Source: Nonomuraea sediminis
GTDB taxonomy: Bacteria; Actinomycetota; Actinomycetes; Streptosporangiales; Streptosporangiaceae
Reading direction: 5' to 3'
Assembly (NCBI RefSeq): GCF_018531495.1
Contig: NZ_JAHDTI010000003.1
Coordinates: forward strand, 620,001 to 684,000
DNA length: 64,000 nucleotides
Made by a program: the position numbers and the translations under genes. How positions within the stretch are numbered: the first letter of the stretch is position 1; each line of letters begins with the position of its first letter. Positions 62,293 through 64,000 of the stretch are shown piece after piece. The notes under the pieces are model-generated. The model ran no database searches. It had not been told where the DNA came from and saw only the letters and a program-made list of their open reading frames with translations.

Positions 62293-63909
62293 GTGATCGT
62301 GAACAACGCACGCGTCGTATGGCGGCGTCCCGGCTTCGGCGGGACGCTGGGCGCGACGCTGTTCTTCTGCGCCTCGCTGACGCCGTCGCTGCTGCCGCGC
62401 GACTGGCTGCTGCAGGGCGTGATGGGCGCGGTCACCGGCATTCTCGGGTACGGCGTCGGCGCCGCGATCGGCGCCGCCGGACGCAGGCTGCTCCCCGCGC
62501 GCGAGCGGGGGCGGCGGCTCGCGTGGCAGATCATGCTCGGCTGCTGCGCCGGGCTGACCGCGGTCGCCCTCTGGTACAGCTACGACTGGCAGCGCGACCT
62601 GCGCGCGCTCATGGACATGGACACCCGCATCACCTGGTTCCCGCCGGTGATCCTGGCCGTCTCGCTCGCGCTGTTCACGCTCTTCCTGCTGATCGCCCGG
62701 CTGGTACGGCTGGCGGGACGGAACCTGATCGACTGGCTCGACCGGTTCGTGCCCGTCTACGTGGGTCACGTGGCGGGCGTGGCGATCGTCGGGGTGGTCG
62801 TGGCCGTGTTCGCCAACGACGTGGTGTACTCCGGCTTCGTCGGCGCGATGAGCGACCTGTCGTCGGTGACGAACGGGACCACCGACCCGCGGGCGCACCG
62901 GCCCACCTCGCCGAAGATCTCCGGCGGCCCGGGCTCGCTGGTGAGCTGGGCGTCGCTGGGCAGGGAGGGGCGCACGTTCACGGGCGGGACGGTGCCCCCG
63001 GCGCAGCTGTCCGCCTTCTCGGGCAGGCCGGCGCTCCAGCCGATCCGGGTGTACGTGGGGCTCGACTCGACCTCCTCGCCGGAACAGCAGGCGGCGCTCG
63101 CCGTACGGGAGCTGGAAAGGACCGGGGCGTTCCAGCGGCACGTGCTGGCGGTGCTGGGCACGACCGGGACCGGCTGGGTGGACCAGCGCCTGGCCGGCTC
63201 GCTGGAGTTCATGGTCAACGGCGACTCGGCGCTGGTCGCGCTGCAGTACTCCTACCTGCCGAGCTGGGTGTCGTTCCTGGTCGACAGGGGCAAGGCGGCG
63301 GCCACCGGGGCGGCGCTGTTCAGCGCGGTGCGGCAGCGGTGGGCGGCGCTGCCCGCGGGACACCGGCCGAAGCTGGTGGTGGCCGGGGAGAGCCTGGGCT
63401 CCTTCGAGCTGGAGTCGGCCTTCGCGGACCTGCCGTCGCTGACGGGCGGCACGGACGGCGCGCTGTTCGTGGGGCCGCCGAACGTCAACCCGATCTGGAG
63501 CGACCTCACGGCCGGGCGGCGACCGGGTAGCCCGGTGTGGCGGCCGGACTACCGGGACGGGCGGACGGTCCAGTTCGCGCAGTATCCAGGGGAGCTGGGC
63601 CGGCGGCGCGTGGTCTACCTGCAGAACGCCTCGGATCCGGTGGTGTGGTGGTCGCCGAGGCTCGCCTACCGCCGGCCCGCCTGGCTGGAGTCACCGCGCG
63701 GGCCCGACGTGAACCCGCAGATGAACTGGTTCCCGCTGGTGACGTTCTGGCAGGTGCTCGTCGACATGGCGGCGGCGCAGCACGTGCCTGCCGCGCACGG
63801 GCACGTCTACGGCGCCAACATCGTGGACGGCTGGGCCGCCGTGGCCGCCCCGCCCGGGTGGACAGGCAGGGACACGGCCCGGCTGCGGCGGCTGGTCAGC
63901 CGGCCTTGA
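62293..63909 (+). CDS. Abhydrolase_9-type alpha/beta hydrolase with N-terminal membrane domain
   Basis: 538 residues from GTG 62293; a start at 62227 would add 22 Pro/Gly-rich residues. The N-terminal half holds about five helices (GATLFFCASLTPSLLPRDWLLQGVMGAV and ILAVSLALFTLFLLIARLV, read in parts) of the PF15420 type. The C-terminal hydrolase (PF10081) has the nucleophile elbow KLVVAGESLGSFELESAF, the acid region YLQNASDPVVWWSP and a late His in AAQHVPAAHGHVYG. These actinobacterial enzymes are thought to act on lipids or peptides at the membrane; the substrate is unknown. The 3' end overlaps the next gene by 14 bp. Confidence 0.88.
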   Translation: MIVNNARVVWRRPGFGGTLGATLFFCASLTPSLLPRDWLLQGVMGAVTGILGYGVGAAIGAAGRRLLPARERGRRLAWQIMLGCCAGLTAVALWYSYDWQRDLRALMDMDTRITWFPPVILAVSLALFTLFLLIARLVRLAGRNLIDWLDRFVPVYVGHVAGVAIVGVVVAVFANDVVYSGFVGAMSDLSSVTNGTTDPRAHRPTSPKISGGPGSLVSWASLGREGRTFTGGTVPPAQLSAFSGRPALQPIRVYVGLDSTSSPEQQAALAVRELERTGAFQRHVLAVLGTTGTGWVDQRLAGSLEFMVNGDSALVALQYSYLPSWVSFLVDRGKAAATGAALFSAVRQRWAALPAGHRPKLVVAGESLGSFELESAFADLPSLTGGTDGALFVGPPNVNPIWSDLTAGRRPGSPVWRPDYRDGRTVQFAQYPGELGRRRVVYLQNASDPVVWWSPRLAYRRPAWLESPRGPDVNPQMNWFPLVTFWQVLVDMAAAQHVPAAHGHVYGANIVDGWAAVAAPPGWTGRDTARLRRLVSRP

Positions 63910-64000
63910 TCTGCTCGTCCTCCCGCGACAGCGGGCGGCGCACCGAGCCCGGCGCGGCCGGCTCGCGGCGGCCGAGCAGCCGGTCGGAGGAGTGCAGCTG
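63896..64000 (-). CDS. C-terminal end of an unidentified protein (cut by window edge)
   Basis: The minus strand is open from the right edge to a TGA at 63896-63898, giving 34 residues: SDRLLGRREPAAPGSVRRP then SREDEQIKAG. It is a charged, Pro-containing tail without a recognisable domain. Codon use fits real coding sequence, and the convergent layout with a 14-bp overlap fits the neighbourhood. Function cannot be told. Confidence 0.5.
   Translation of the reverse strand, partial: QLHSSDRLLGRREPAAPGSVRRPLSREDEQIKAG

Overview
The window looks like chromosomal DNA of a high-GC filamentous actinomycete, most probably of the Streptosporangiales (Nonomuraea or Streptosporangium type). This is inferred, not proven. 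The signs are G+C near 70 percent, many GTG starts, ATGA/GTGA start-stop overlaps, an F420-type luciferase-like oxidoreductase, numerous secreted hydrolases and very rare TTA codons. I see no rRNA or tRNA gene, CRISPR array, transposase, prophage or integrated element; it reads as a stable chromosomal segment with about 55 genes, two of them cut by the window edges.

Left part (1-16768). A PEP-synthase/rifampicin-phosphotransferase-like gene runs off the left edge. It follows a phosphodiesterase and a TIM-barrel sugar-phosphate isomerase, then an intergenic minisatellite and a LacI regulator with an operator-like palindrome in its own leader. Next come a repetitive single-span membrane protein, an FAD monooxygenase plus MFS exporter divergent from an ArsR regulator with a dense cluster of inverted repeats, and a multi-pass membrane protein. 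A fadA-fadB pair for fatty acid beta-oxidation, an APC permease and dxs (isoprenoid precursors) complete this part.

Middle (16890-39999). Three tandem secreted zinc peptidases of the YpfJ type meet, tail to tail, a four-gene sugar ABC operon (binding protein, ATPase, permease, ROK regulator). A TauE/SafE permease and a TetR regulator diverge from a DrrAB-type drug ABC exporter across perfect inverted repeats. Then follow a two-CBM GH18 chitinase, aconitase with operator-like elements, a YdjM-like membrane protein, a secreted SGNH esterase with ricin-B lectin repeats, a PadR/DUF1707 pair and a second complete sugar ABC system (binding protein, double ATPase, permease).

Right part (40000-64000). 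A cytoplasmic-looking HExxH metallopeptidase is followed by a small protein resembling emfourin, the protein inhibitor of protealysin-like proteases; this is the most interesting pairing in the window. After it lie mug with a MarR regulator, an SAM methyltransferase, a sugar-porter MFS transporter with a beta-sheet partner, a membrane-anchored pentapeptide-repeat protein, a DoxX protein and the bacterial RNA-repair pair pnkp-hen1. A KUP/APC-like transporter and a luciferase-like oxidoreductase precede a secreted GH18-like protein that has lost its catalytic Glu. That protein sits just upstream of a two-component system whose second kinase has lost its phospho-acceptor His. The window ends with a secreted GH71-type alpha-1,3-glucanase, a TrmA-family RNA methyltransferase and an Abhydrolase_9 membrane hydrolase.

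Themes: polymer degradation and sugar uptake (GH18, GH71, two sugar ABC systems, a sugar porter), extracellular and intracellular proteolysis, export or detoxification of small molecules, and core metabolism (beta-oxidation, aconitase, dxs). Many promoters carry clear palindromes, which makes the regulatory layer unusually readable.
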